NCBI GenBank assembly: GCA_900767875.1
Contig: CAAGAT010000078.1
Span: forward strand, 1 to 5,806
Reading direction: 5' to 3'
DNA: 5,806 nt
Origin: an uncultured Sutterella sp.
Lineage (GTDB): Bacteria > Pseudomonadota > Gammaproteobacteria > Burkholderiales > Burkholderiaceae_F
Shown here: piece by piece, positions 1 to 5,628 of the stretch
Position numbering within the stretch: position 1 is the first letter of the stretch
Layout of the letters: the number at the start of each line of letters is the position of its first letter
Made by a program: the position numbers and the translations under genes
The notes under the pieces: model-generated
Databases searched by the model: none
What the model saw: the letters and a program-made list of their open reading frames with translations, nothing else
Told to the model about the DNA's origin: nothing

Positions 1-723
1 CAGCTGACGAATCCGTCGCCGAATCCATTCGTCGGTGTCCTTCGCCCATTTCTCGTCCTTGGCGTACTTGAAGTAGGCGCACCATCCGCTCAGCTTCCTG
101 CGGAGTGTCTCTTTGATCGTGTCGATACTCTTCTTCCTGTTACGGGCAAGAATTTCACGGATCGCGCCTTTGAGACGCTCCTTGGTCTTCACGTGTACGG
201 TCGGGAAGAACCCTTCCTTGGTCTTATAGAAGCCATGGCCGAGGAACTTCACTCCCTTCGTGATATAGCTGACGGTGGTCTTGGCCTCATTGACCTTGAG
301 CTTCATCCGATTCTCCACGAAGCGGGTGACGCTGGTCAAAGTTCTTTGGGCGGCCCGCTTGGATTTGCAAAGGATGATGAGATCATCCGCATACCGTGCG
401 AACCGATGGCCTCGCTTCTCAAGTTCCTTGTCGAGTTCATCCAAGTAGATGTTCGCAAGCAACGGCGAAAGCGGCCCGCCCTGCATGAGGCCCACATCCG
501 GCTCCTGCACCTTTCCGTTCACGGATACGCCCGATTTGAGCATTCGGGAGATGAGCGAGAGAACCCGCCCGTCCTTGATCCTTGTTGAGAGCTTTCGGAT
601 CAACCGACTGTGGTTGACCGTGTCGAGGAACTTCTCAAGGTCCATATCGACTGCCCAGACGTCGCCTCGGTCGGCTTCGCCCATGACCTTAAAGATCGCG
701 TCGTGCGCGCGCCTCGTCGGTCG
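1..723 (-). pseudogene. ltrA: Group II intron reverse transcriptase/maturase, N-terminus deleted, C-terminus off window
   Basis: Two hundred and forty-one codons are open without a stop from 723 down to 1. In order they show: a match to the family block (Y-G-F-R-P)-x-R-x-A-H-D-A at the start, here RPTRRAHDA; the RT3 catalytic aspartates in AVDMDLEKF (about 654-628); the QGGPLSPLLANIYL block (about 483-442); the YADD catalytic site (393-382); a thumb region with KLKVNEAKT and VKFLGHGFY; and a domain X maturase region with LSGWCAYFKYAK and WIRRRIRQL. The family normally has about 110-120 residues before the first block (RT0 to RT2), and these are absent. The frame can be extended upstream only into intron RNA sequence, with no credible start codon or ribosome site. 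The surviving catalytic residues are intact, so the gene was broken by deletion rather than by point decay. The 3' end is simply not visible. The product would have primed reverse transcription and aided splicing of its own intron. Confidence 0.88.
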
Positions 724-982
724 AATCGGGTAAGAACGTGCTCTTTCCCACCATGTGCCTGCTGCATTTACACCTCGGATTCCGTGTCGCTTGGGGCTTC
801 ATCTGCAGACTTACCCATCCTCGTATGCCTTATGCAGTTCCTGTTCGTCAGGCCAGTGGTTTGCCTCCGACTTCCTTCAGATTCCGTCTCGCGACGGACA
901 CCCTTGTCTTTGGCTATGCGCTTGGTGGTACCTGCTGCGCTCGGGACTTTCACCCGTTAGAACGCGCTCATGCCGAGCGCAC
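724..982 (-). ncRNA. Group II intron 5' RNA segment (start of domain I)
   Basis: Minus-strand RNA beginning GTGCG at 982. An 8-base arm at 980-973 (GCGCTCGG) is perfectly complementary to 944-937 (CCGAGCGC). The two arms enclose the segment CGGGTGAAAGTCCCG (956-942), a small hairpin motif commonly seen near the 5' end of bacterial group II introns. Further on come CTGAAGGAAGT and CTGACGAACAGGAAC, also typical of domain I, and GGTGGGAAAGAGCACGTTCTTACCC, whose last bases touch the reverse transcriptase remnant. No domain II, III, V or VI can be recognised here: II and III appear deleted, and V and VI would lie beyond base 1. Motif recognition is from memory of the family. A covariance-model search would settle it. 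Confidence 0.72.
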
Positions 983-983
983 C

Positions 984-1018
984 AAAGAAAAACCGAACGG
1001 CACGCGGCCGTTCGGTTT
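984..1018 (-). terminator. Rho-independent terminator of tRNA-Arg
   Basis: A perfect 11-base-pair stem, 990-1000 against 1008-1018 (arm AAACCGAACGG), with a 7-base loop. On the minus strand it is followed by a T-rich tail, TTCTTT, after the three T of the stem foot. It lies 6 bases downstream of the tRNA 3' end and directly precedes the intron. Confidence 0.9.
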
Positions 1019-1024
1019 GCAATT

Positions 1025-1100
1025 TGGCGCCGCTGCTGGGACTCGAACCCGGATCTAACCCTTAGGAGGGGCTTGTTCTATCCAGTTGAACTACAGCGAC
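1025..1100 (-). tRNA. tRNA-Arg, anticodon CCU (reads AGG)
   Basis: A 76-base cloverleaf read from 1100 to 1025 with the CCA end encoded. The acceptor stem is GTCGCTG/CAGCGGC with one T-G wobble, and the discriminator base is G. The D arm is GTTC/GAAC. The anticodon arm is AGCCC-CTCCTAA-GGGTT, placing CCT at the anticodon position. The T arm is CCGGG-TTCGAGT-CCCAG. The anticodon arm is very close to the Arg(CCU) tRNA of E. coli, which supports the identity. The second pair of the T stem is C against A, a mismatch. The gene is transcribed away from the AI-2E gene and ends in its own terminator. Confidence 0.95.
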
Positions 1101-1151
1101 GGAGCGCGCCCGACTCGGATATTTGTCCCGTCGGGGCGCCGCAGGCGAGCA

Positions 1152-1180
1152 ATTGTAGCAAAGACCGTACAGCCGTTTGG
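1152..1180 (-). promoter_or_regulatory. Putative promoter of tRNA-Arg
   Basis: On the minus strand TACAAT (1157-1152) matches the -10 consensus at five of six bases. It is followed downstream by a GC-rich stretch, as expected in stable RNA promoters under stringent control. The -35 position, 17 bases further up, holds CCAAAC (1180-1175), a poor match. The -10 lies about 50 bases upstream of the mature tRNA 5' end, leaving a short leader for processing. Confidence 0.45.
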
Positions 1181-1187
1181 CATTGTT

Positions 1188-1196
1188 TGCTAGCAT
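1188..1196 (+). promoter_or_regulatory. Possible extended -10 promoter of the AI-2E gene
   Basis: TGCTAGCAT fits an extended -10 element (TGn followed by a hexamer, here TAGCAT, four of six consensus bases). It would give a leader of about 35 bases before the start codon at 1238. No convincing -35 is seen. The site lies back to back with the divergent tRNA promoter, so the two transcription units would share this 137-base gap. Confidence 0.3.
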
Positions 1197-1237
1197 AGAG
1201 CCGAAAGTGCCCTTCGTCCGTAAGTCTTTTCTCAGTC

Positions 1238-2431
1238 ATGTTTAATTTCCGCGACAGTGTCGATCTTTGGCTGCGCATCGGTTTCGGCGCCCTGATTCTG
1301 ATCGGTTGCTATTTTGTCATCGAACCCTTTCTGACGGCCATTTTGCTGGCGGCCATTCTGGCCGTGGTGAGCTGGCCGATGTACGAGCGGGCGCTGACGA
1401 GTTTCGGACACCGTCCCACGCTGGCGGCCTCCCTGATGGTCTTTATCGTGATCGTCACGGTGCTCATCCCGCTGTCGATCCTCACGGGCGTGCTCGCGCA
1501 CCAGATCCCGCAGCTCATCGGCTGGATCCGCGACTGGGTCGCGGGCGGCATGCAGCTGCCGCAGTGGCTCCTGTCGATTCCCTACGTGGGCGACAACGTC
1601 AACCAGATCTTCCACCTGGGCTTTGACCCGGCGGCGCTGGCCGACTTCATTCAAAAGGCCATCGACCCGATCACCAAGTGGGTGCTCGGCGCCTCCGTCG
1701 GGATCGGCAACGGGCTCTTTCAGATGGCGCTGGTGGCCTTCATCGTCTTTTTCTTTTACCGCGACGGCCCGGTGCTGGCCCGCCGTGTGCAGCTTTTCCT
1801 GCACAAGGTCTCCGGGGACCTGGCGGCCGAATACGCCAATATTCTCGTCAAGACCACCCGCTCGGTCGTCTTTGGCGTGCTCGGCACAGCTCTGGGTCAA
1901 GGGTTGGTCGCCGCCATCGGCTTTATCATCGCGGGCGTGCCCGGCGTGGTGCTCCTGAGTTTTGCCGTGTGCGTGCTCTCGGTCGTGCCCGTCGGTCCCC
2001 CCTTGGTCTGGGGCGCGGTGGCGATCTGGCAGGTGGCCACCGACCAGGTCGGCTGGGCGATCTTCATGGTGCTGTGGGGAACGTTGGCCGTCAGCTCGGT
2101 CGATAACTTCATCAAGCCGATTCTCATCAGCCGCGGCACGGCTCTGCCTCTGGCGCTCGTGTTCCTGGGCGTGCTCGGCGGCATCATGAGTTTCGGCATG
2201 CTCGGCGTGGTGCTCGGTCCCATTTTCCTGGCCGCGAGCATCGCCATGGTGCGCACCTGGCTCAAGCACCCCGTGCGCCGCATGGCGCAGGTGGGCAACG
2301 ACCTCGAAAAGGAATCCGAGGAATTGGCCGAGGCGGCCGAAGCCGTGCGGCCCGACGCTCCGAGCGCCGCCCCCGAGGCAGGCAAACCCGCGCAGACCGG
2401 GGAGCAGGGGGGCACCCCCCGGCATCCCTGA
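1238..2431 (+). CDS. AI-2E family transporter (PerM/YdiK-like membrane protein)
   Basis: A 397-residue inner-membrane protein of the AI-2E exporter family (PF01594). Hydrophobic segments lie at roughly 12-45, 62-87, 150-174, 208-265, 270-290 and 302-340, matching the family's usual eight or so membrane passes. Family signatures in the second half are VVPVGPPLVWGA (249-260), SSVDNFIKPILISRG (286-300) and FGMLGVVLGPIF (319-330). After about residue 340 comes a charged, Ala/Glu/Pro-rich cytoplasmic tail that looks non-conserved and ends in low-complexity GC runs. The family is named for TqsA, which exports autoinducer-2, but other members transport different substrates (for example sodium/proton antiport has been described), so no substrate is claimed. 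The ATG at 1238 begins the typical N-terminus, and no in-frame alternative start is close by. There is no clear Shine-Dalgarno sequence. The next gene lies 135 bases on, behind a strong terminator, so the gene is probably transcribed alone. Confidence 0.9.
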   Translation: MFNFRDSVDLWLRIGFGALILIGCYFVIEPFLTAILLAAILAVVSWPMYERALTSFGHRPTLAASLMVFIVIVTVLIPLSILTGVLAHQIPQLIGWIRDWVAGGMQLPQWLLSIPYVGDNVNQIFHLGFDPAALADFIQKAIDPITKWVLGASVGIGNGLFQMALVAFIVFFFYRDGPVLARRVQLFLHKVSGDLAAEYANILVKTTRSVVFGVLGTALGQGLVAAIGFIIAGVPGVVLLSFAVCVLSVVPVGPPLVWGAVAIWQVATDQVGWAIFMVLWGTLAVSSVDNFIKPILISRGTALPLALVFLGVLGGIMSFGMLGVVLGPIFLAASIAMVRTWLKHPVRRMAQVGNDLEKESEELAEAAEAVRPDAPSAAPEAGKPAQTGEQGGTPRHP

Positions 2432-2475
2432 CGACGGTAAAGATCGTTAAAATCCACGGCAGTTTTGTGCCGCAG

Positions 2476-2510
2476 GCGCACGCCCGTCCGAGAACGGGCG
2501 TGTGCGTTTT
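2476..2510 (+). terminator. Rho-independent terminator after the AI-2E gene
   Basis: A 12-base-pair stem, 2476-2487 against 2494-2505, containing one G-T wobble. The core is CACGCCCGT/ACGGGCGTG, with a 6-base loop, followed after one G by TTTT. It lies 45 bases after the stop codon. The T tract is short but the stem is very stable. It separates the transporter from parE, unless a promoter upstream makes it part of a parE leader (see findings). Confidence 0.8.
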
Positions 2511-2528
2511 CCGAACCTTGAACCGTTA

Positions 2529-2550
2529 CGCCCATTGGCCGCAATGGGTG
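2529..2550 (+). promoter_or_regulatory. Hairpin/inverted repeat in the parE leader
   Basis: The arms CCCATTG (2531-2537) and CAATGGG (2542-2548) are perfectly complementary around a 4-base loop GCCG. One G-T and one C-G pair extend the stem to 9. The repeat ends 16 bases before the parE ATG, and there is no T tract, so it is not a terminator. It could be an mRNA hairpin affecting ribosome loading or a protein-binding palindrome. Function unknown. Confidence 0.5.
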
Positions 2551-2566
2551 ACTTCGAGAACCACCG

Positions 2567-4540
2567 ATGACCGTCCGCAAGCGTCCGTCCGACTACCAAG
2601 AAAATTCCATCCGCGTGCTCAAGGGCCTTGAGCCCGTCAAGAGCCGTCCGGGCATGTACACGCTCACGGACAACCCCCTGCACATCGTGCAGGAAGTGCT
2701 CGACAACGCCAGCGACGAAGTGCTCGGCGGCTTTGGCGACACCATCACCCTGACGATGTGCGCCGACGGTAGCGTCTCGGTCGAGGACAACGGCCGCGGC
2801 ATTCCCGTGGGCATTCACCCCACCGAAGGCATTCCCACCGTCGAGCTCGTTTTTACGCAGCTGCACGCGGGCGGCAAGTTCGACAAGGCCTCGGGCGGCG
2901 CCTACAGCTTCTCGGGCGGTCTGCACGGCGTGGGCGTGTCGGTCACCAACGCCTTGAGTCTGAAACTCGACGTGACCGTCTGGCGCGACGGCAAGCAGTA
3001 CGACATCGGCTTTGCCGACGGTTTCGTGGTCAAGCCCCTGACGGAATCGGCCTCCGATCGCGGCAAGAAGTACACGGGCACGCGCGTGCGCTGCCTGCCC
3101 GATCCCAAGTACTTTGACTCGCCCGTGATCCCCGAGCAGCAGCTCAGCGCCCTTTTAAAGAGCAAGGCCGTGCTGCTGCCGCGCTGCACCGTGCGCTACG
3201 TCAGCGAAAAAAGCGGCCGGGAAATGTCCTGGCGCTACGACGGCGGCCTGCGCGAATATCTGCTGGCCGAGTTCACCGAGCCCCTGCTTTTTGATCCCTT
3301 CGAGGCGCAGGACTGGGCCGAGGCCGACGACGACACCTTTGCCGCGGGCGAAGGTGCCCACTGGGTGGTGTGCTGGAGTGAAGTGGGTAACCCGGTGCGC
3401 GAAACCTACGTCAACCTCATTCCGACGCCGGCGGGCGGCACGCACGAAGCAGGGCTGCGCGAAGGTCTCTTTTTGGCCCTCAAGTCCTTCATGGACGCGC
3501 ACGGCCTGATGGCCAAGGGTGTGAAGCTCCTGACCGAAGACGTCGCCAGCCGCGCCAGCTTCGTGCTCTCGGCCAAGATTCTCGATCCGCAGTTTCAGGG
3601 CCAGACCAAGGAAAAGCTCACGAGCCGCGACGCCATGCGCCTGGTGAGCAACTTCGTGCGCCCGCAGTTTGAGTACTGGCTCAACGACCATATCGAAGAG
3701 GGCAAGAAGCTGGCCGAACTCGTGATCCGTCAGGCGCAGGCGCGCCAGAGACGCGCGCAGAAGGTCGAAAAGAAAAAGTCCTCGAGTGTGGCCGTGCTGC
3801 CGGGCAAACTCACCGACTGCGAGTCGACCGACATCAGCCGCAACGAAATCTTCCTCGTGGAAGGCGACTCGGCCGGCGGCACCGCCAAGCAGGGCCGAGA
3901 CAAGGAGCATCAGGCGATCCTGCCGCTGCGCGGCAAAGTGCTCAACACATGGGAAGTGGACAGCGACCGGATTTTCGCCAGCCAGGTCATTCACGACATC
4001 GCCGTGGCGGTCGGGGTCGATCCGCACAAATTGGACGACAACACGGACCTGTCGGGCCTGCGCTACGGCAAGGTTTGTATCCTGGCGGACGCCGACGTCG
4101 ACGGCAGCCACATTCAGGTGCTGCTGCTCACGCTCTTTTACCGGCACTTTCCCAAGCTCATCGCGCAGGGACACGTGTTTGTGGCGCAGCCGCCGCTTTT
4201 CCGCGTCGACGTGCCCAAGCAGGGGAAAAAAACCGAAAAGAAAATTTACTGTGCCGATGACCGAGAACTCAAACGCATCCTGGGTAAACTTGAAAAGGAC
4301 GGCTTTAGTTTGGATAAGCTCAACATCTCCCGCTTTAAGGGCCTGGGGGAAATGAGTGAAAAGCAGCTGGCCGAAGCCGCGTTTCATCCCGACACGCGGC
4401 GCCTGCTGCCCGTGACGCTCGGCGGCCTGGAAAAGGCGCAGACCGATGCGGTGATGGGGCTGCTCATGAGCAAGGGCGAGGCGGGCGGCCGGCGAAGCTG
4501 GATGGAACTGCACGGCGACGACGTCGAAGTCGACGTGTAA
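2567..4540 (+). CDS. parE: DNA topoisomerase IV subunit B (ParE)
   Basis: The ATPase subunit of topoisomerase IV, which with ParC (A2B2) decatenates and relaxes daughter chromosomes. The GHKL ATPase domain (about 12-225) has catalytic E43 and N47 in QEVLDNASDE, the ATP-binding DNGRGIP (74-80) and the lid GGLHGVGVS (117-125). The transducer domain carries the QTK loop (Q346, K348) that contacts the gamma phosphate. The TOPRIM domain has EGDSAGG (432-438), PLRGKVLN (453-460) and the metal-binding DADVD (508-512). The C-terminal part contains RFKGLGEM (589-596). The length of 657 residues and the absence of the roughly 170-residue insertion found in many Gram-negative GyrB proteins argue for ParE over GyrB. 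No parC is adjacent. The ATG at 2567 begins the standard N-terminus. The ribosome site is weak (GAGAA at 2555-2559), and a hairpin lies just upstream. All catalytic residues are present, and no frameshift or truncation is seen. Confidence 0.97.
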   Translation: MTVRKRPSDYQENSIRVLKGLEPVKSRPGMYTLTDNPLHIVQEVLDNASDEVLGGFGDTITLTMCADGSVSVEDNGRGIPVGIHPTEGIPTVELVFTQLHAGGKFDKASGGAYSFSGGLHGVGVSVTNALSLKLDVTVWRDGKQYDIGFADGFVVKPLTESASDRGKKYTGTRVRCLPDPKYFDSPVIPEQQLSALLKSKAVLLPRCTVRYVSEKSGREMSWRYDGGLREYLLAEFTEPLLFDPFEAQDWAEADDDTFAAGEGAHWVVCWSEVGNPVRETYVNLIPTPAGGTHEAGLREGLFLALKSFMDAHGLMAKGVKLLTEDVASRASFVLSAKILDPQFQGQTKEKLTSRDAMRLVSNFVRPQFEYWLNDHIEEGKKLAELVIRQAQARQRRAQKVEKKKSSSVAVLPGKLTDCESTDISRNEIFLVEGDSAGGTAKQGRDKEHQAILPLRGKVLNTWEVDSDRIFASQVIHDIAVAVGVDPHKLDDNTDLSGLRYGKVCILADADVDGSHIQVLLLTLFYRHFPKLIAQGHVFVAQPPLFRVDVPKQGKKTEKKIYCADDRELKRILGKLEKDGFSLDKLNISRFKGLGEMSEKQLAEAAFHPDTRRLLPVTLGGLEKAQTDAVMGLLMSKGEAGGRRSWMELHGDDVEVDV

Positions 4541-4547
4541 GTCAAAA

Positions 4548-4564
4548 GGGGCCCCGGGGGGGGC
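4548..4564 (+). repeat. GC homopolymer cluster G4-C4-G8 between parE and the SIMPL gene
   Basis: Eight bases after the parE stop there are four G, four C and then an unbroken run of eight G (4556-4563). The C run can pair with either G run, giving short competing hairpins, but no T tract follows, so I do not call it a terminator. Long G runs tend to change length by replication slippage. It lies in the 66-base gap before the SIMPL start. Confidence 0.6.
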
Positions 4565-4595
4565 GCGCTTTGGGTTCCTGAAAACACAATTTGAG

Positions 4596-4600
4596 AGGAG
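4596..4600 (+). promoter_or_regulatory. Ribosome binding site of the SIMPL gene
   Basis: AGGAG inside GAGAGGAGCAGGAG, six bases before the ATG at 4607. This is the strongest Shine-Dalgarno sequence in the window and fixes the start of the SIMPL gene. Confidence 0.75.
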
Positions 4601-4606
4601 CAGGAG

Positions 4607-5320
4607 ATGGATAACAAGTCCGTTTTGTCAAGTGTGATCGTGGCCGTCGGCATTGCGGGCGGCTTGGGCCTTCTGGGCTCGCAGTTGGCCTCGGGTATTG
4701 ACTCCTTTGGCTCACGCGACCGCGTGGTGACCGTCAAGGGCCTGGCTACGGCCGTGGTGGAAGCCGACGAAGTGCTCTGGCCGATTTCCTTCCGCGTCTT
4801 GGGCGACGATCTGCAGCAGGTTTACCGCAACGCCGAAGCGCAGACGCACACCGTCAAGCAATTCTTGCTCGCGGGCGGCATCAAGGCCGAGGAAATCACC
4901 GACGCCGCGCCCAAGGTCGACGACGCGCAGGCCAATATGTACGGCGAAAACAAGCGCCTGTACCGCTATATCCTCACGCCCTCGATCACGGTCTCGAGCA
5001 AGAACGTGGAGGCGGTCCTAAAACTGCAGCGCTCCATGAGCGAACTCATCGCCCGCGGCGTCACGCCCGTCGAGGACTACAGCGCGCGTCCGATCTTCAA
5101 CTACACGGGCCTCAATACCATCAAGCCCGCGATGATCGAGGCGGCCACCGTCAATGCGCGCGAGGCGGCCGAAAAGTTCGCCAAGGACTCGGGCTCGACC
5201 CTCGGTAAGATCCGCCGCGCCACGCAGGGTCAGTTCCAGATCTTTGACCGCGACAACAACACGAGCTGGATCAAGAACGTGCGCGTGGTGACGACCGTCG
5301 AGTACTACCTCAAGGATTAA
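4607..5320 (+). CDS. SIMPL domain (DUF541, YggE-like) protein
   Basis: A 237-residue protein of the SIMPL/DUF541 family (YggE, BP26/OMP28 relatives). Residues 5-27 form a hydrophobic segment behind a single Lys, so the protein is probably inserted in or exported through the inner membrane and acts in the periplasm. No lipobox cysteine is present, and whether the segment is cleaved is unclear. The SIMPL domain starts at RVVTVKGLATAVVEADEV (39-56), the family's hallmark first strand, and runs to VRVVTTVEYYLKD at the C-terminus. A conserved-looking region with alternating strands and helices lies between (NAEAQTHTVKQFLLAGGI, ARPIFNYTGL, AREAAEKFA). The biochemical role of the family is not settled; YggE has been linked to oxidative-stress protection. 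The gene has a strong ribosome site, follows parE by 66 bases and ends before a terminator, so read-through from parE is possible but not shown. Confidence 0.88.
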   Translation: MDNKSVLSSVIVAVGIAGGLGLLGSQLASGIDSFGSRDRVVTVKGLATAVVEADEVLWPISFRVLGDDLQQVYRNAEAQTHTVKQFLLAGGIKAEEITDAAPKVDDAQANMYGENKRLYRYILTPSITVSSKNVEAVLKLQRSMSELIARGVTPVEDYSARPIFNYTGLNTIKPAMIEAATVNAREAAEKFAKDSGSTLGKIRRATQGQFQIFDRDNNTSWIKNVRVVTTVEYYLKD

Positions 5321-5408
5321 AACGGCACGTTGCGACGATCGGACAAGACATCGCGCCGGGATCGGCCACCCGCCTCTTTAACGAAGCGGCACAATTCAAA
5401 ACGCAACG

Positions 5409-5444
5409 GGAGCCCGGAGGACGCCTTTCGGGCTCCGCTATTTT
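5409..5444 (+). terminator. Rho-independent terminator after the SIMPL gene
   Basis: The stem GGAGCCCG (5409-5416) pairs perfectly with CGGGCTCC (5429-5436). Its 12-base loop can itself form a small AGG/CCT stem. GCTATTTT follows, giving a short T run. It lies 88 bases after the SIMPL stop and just before the ribosome site of the next gene. Confidence 0.7.
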
Positions 5445-5459
5445 CTGAGGATTGAAAAA

Positions 5460-5576
5460 ATGTATGTTGTCTGCCACATGTTCACGAGCCTGGACGGGCG
5501 CCTGTTGCCCGACCGCTGGAGCCCCTTTTTCGACAAGGCCTGCGCCATCACGACGCTTTACGGAAATAGGCCGTAA
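5460..5576 (+). pseudogene. RibD C-terminal/dihydrofolate-reductase-like protein, cut after about 34 codons by an IS
   Basis: The ATG at 5460 follows TGAGG (5446-5450) with good spacing. The first residues, MYVVCHMFTSLDGRLLPDRW, match the N-terminus of the RibD C-terminal/dihydrofolate-reductase-like family (PF01872), whose first strand and S-x-D-G-R motif bind the pyrimidine or nucleotide substrate. The family normally runs to about 220-250 residues, but the frame here stops at 5574-5576 after 38 codons. Native codons continue to the TAC at 5559-5561; the last four codons and the stop lie in the left end of the inserted IS200/IS605 element. The rest of the gene may resume on the far side of the element, outside the window. 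The short peptide would lack the catalytic fold and cannot be active. The exact substrate of the intact protein cannot be told from this fragment. Confidence 0.72.
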
Positions 5577-5579
5577 AGC
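5555..5579 (+). repeat. Perfect inverted repeat joining target and IS left-end guide
   Basis: GCTTTACGG (5555-5563) and CCGTAAAGC (5571-5579) are perfectly complementary around a 7-base spacer AAATAGG. The first arm spans the presumed cleavage point after TTAC, and the second arm contains the guide. This pairing fits the left cleavage complex of IS200/IS605 transposases. Confidence 0.7.
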
Positions 5580-5597
5580 CCTCGCCTTCAGTCGAGG
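5580..5597 (+). repeat. Subterminal hairpin of the IS left end
   Basis: CCTCGCC (5580-5586) pairs with GTCGAGG (5591-5597) through six pairs with one C-T mismatch next to a TTCA loop. Imperfect hairpins of this size near each end are what the single-strand-specific TnpA transposases recognise. Confidence 0.68.
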
Positions 5598-5608
5598 AAT
5601 ATAAGGCC

Positions 5609-5625
5609 ATCGTGCAGCGCACGAT
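5609..5625 (+). repeat. Hairpin upstream of tnpB (1)
   Basis: ATCGTGC (5609-5615) and GCACGAT (5619-5625) form a perfect 7-base-pair stem with a 3-base loop. It lies between the left-end hairpin and tnpB and has no T tract. Role unknown. Confidence 0.55.
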
Positions 5626-5628
5626 AAG

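Larger units (their letters stand above)
1..982 (-). mobile_element. Group II intron, 5' part, internally deleted and cut by the window edge
   Basis: A retroelement read on the minus strand. It begins with the group II 5' consensus GTGCG at 982-978 and passes through an intron RNA segment. It then runs into the body of a group II reverse transcriptase/maturase that is still open at base 1, so the 3' part and 3' splice site lie outside the window. The 5' exon is the T-rich tail of the tRNA-Arg terminator. Only about 255 bases separate the 5' end from the middle of the reverse transcriptase. In complete elements the RNA domains before the ORF alone usually take about 500-600 bases, and the protein's N-terminus should follow. 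I therefore infer an internal deletion near 724-730. As it stands the copy should be unable to splice or move by itself. The insertion place, just after a terminator hairpin, is the habit known for group IIC introns, but I cannot assign the class from sequence alone. Confidence 0.85.

Noticed and set aside
907..912. CAAAGA on the minus strand as exon-binding site 1, complementary to TCTTTG at the 5' exon end (983-988)
   Set aside because: The six-base match is attractive, but it lies only about 70 bases into the intron, nearer the 5' end than this element usually is, and such a match can easily arise by chance.
193..1058. Several overlapping plus-strand open frames across the intron
   Set aside because: They lie antisense to a clear reverse transcriptase and intron RNA; their translations show no domain and they overlap each other.
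1078..1278. A 66-codon minus-strand open frame across the tRNA and promoter region
   Set aside because: It runs into the tRNA gene and over the start of the AI-2E gene, with no ribosome site or family resemblance.
1232..2425. A 397-codon open frame on the minus strand exactly opposite the AI-2E gene
   Set aside because: It is the mirror of a GC-rich gene: rich in His, Asp, Arg and Gln with no recognisable domain, while the plus frame has clear membrane segments and family motifs.
1897..2926. Minus-strand open frames spanning the AI-2E/parE gap
   Set aside because: They cross the terminator and parts of two well-supported plus-strand genes and have low-complexity translations.
3155..4513. 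A 452-codon open frame on the minus strand opposite parE
   Set aside because: It is an antisense shadow of a GC-rich gene. The translation has no family resemblance, and parE motifs are unbroken on the other strand.
2567..4540. GyrB in place of ParE
   Set aside because: At 657 residues, without the Gram-negative GyrB insertion, and with the ParE-like PLRGKVLNTWE region, ParE fits better.
4541..4606. A terminator after parE
   Set aside because: The GC cluster can fold, but no T tract follows and competing pairings make it a poor intrinsic terminator.
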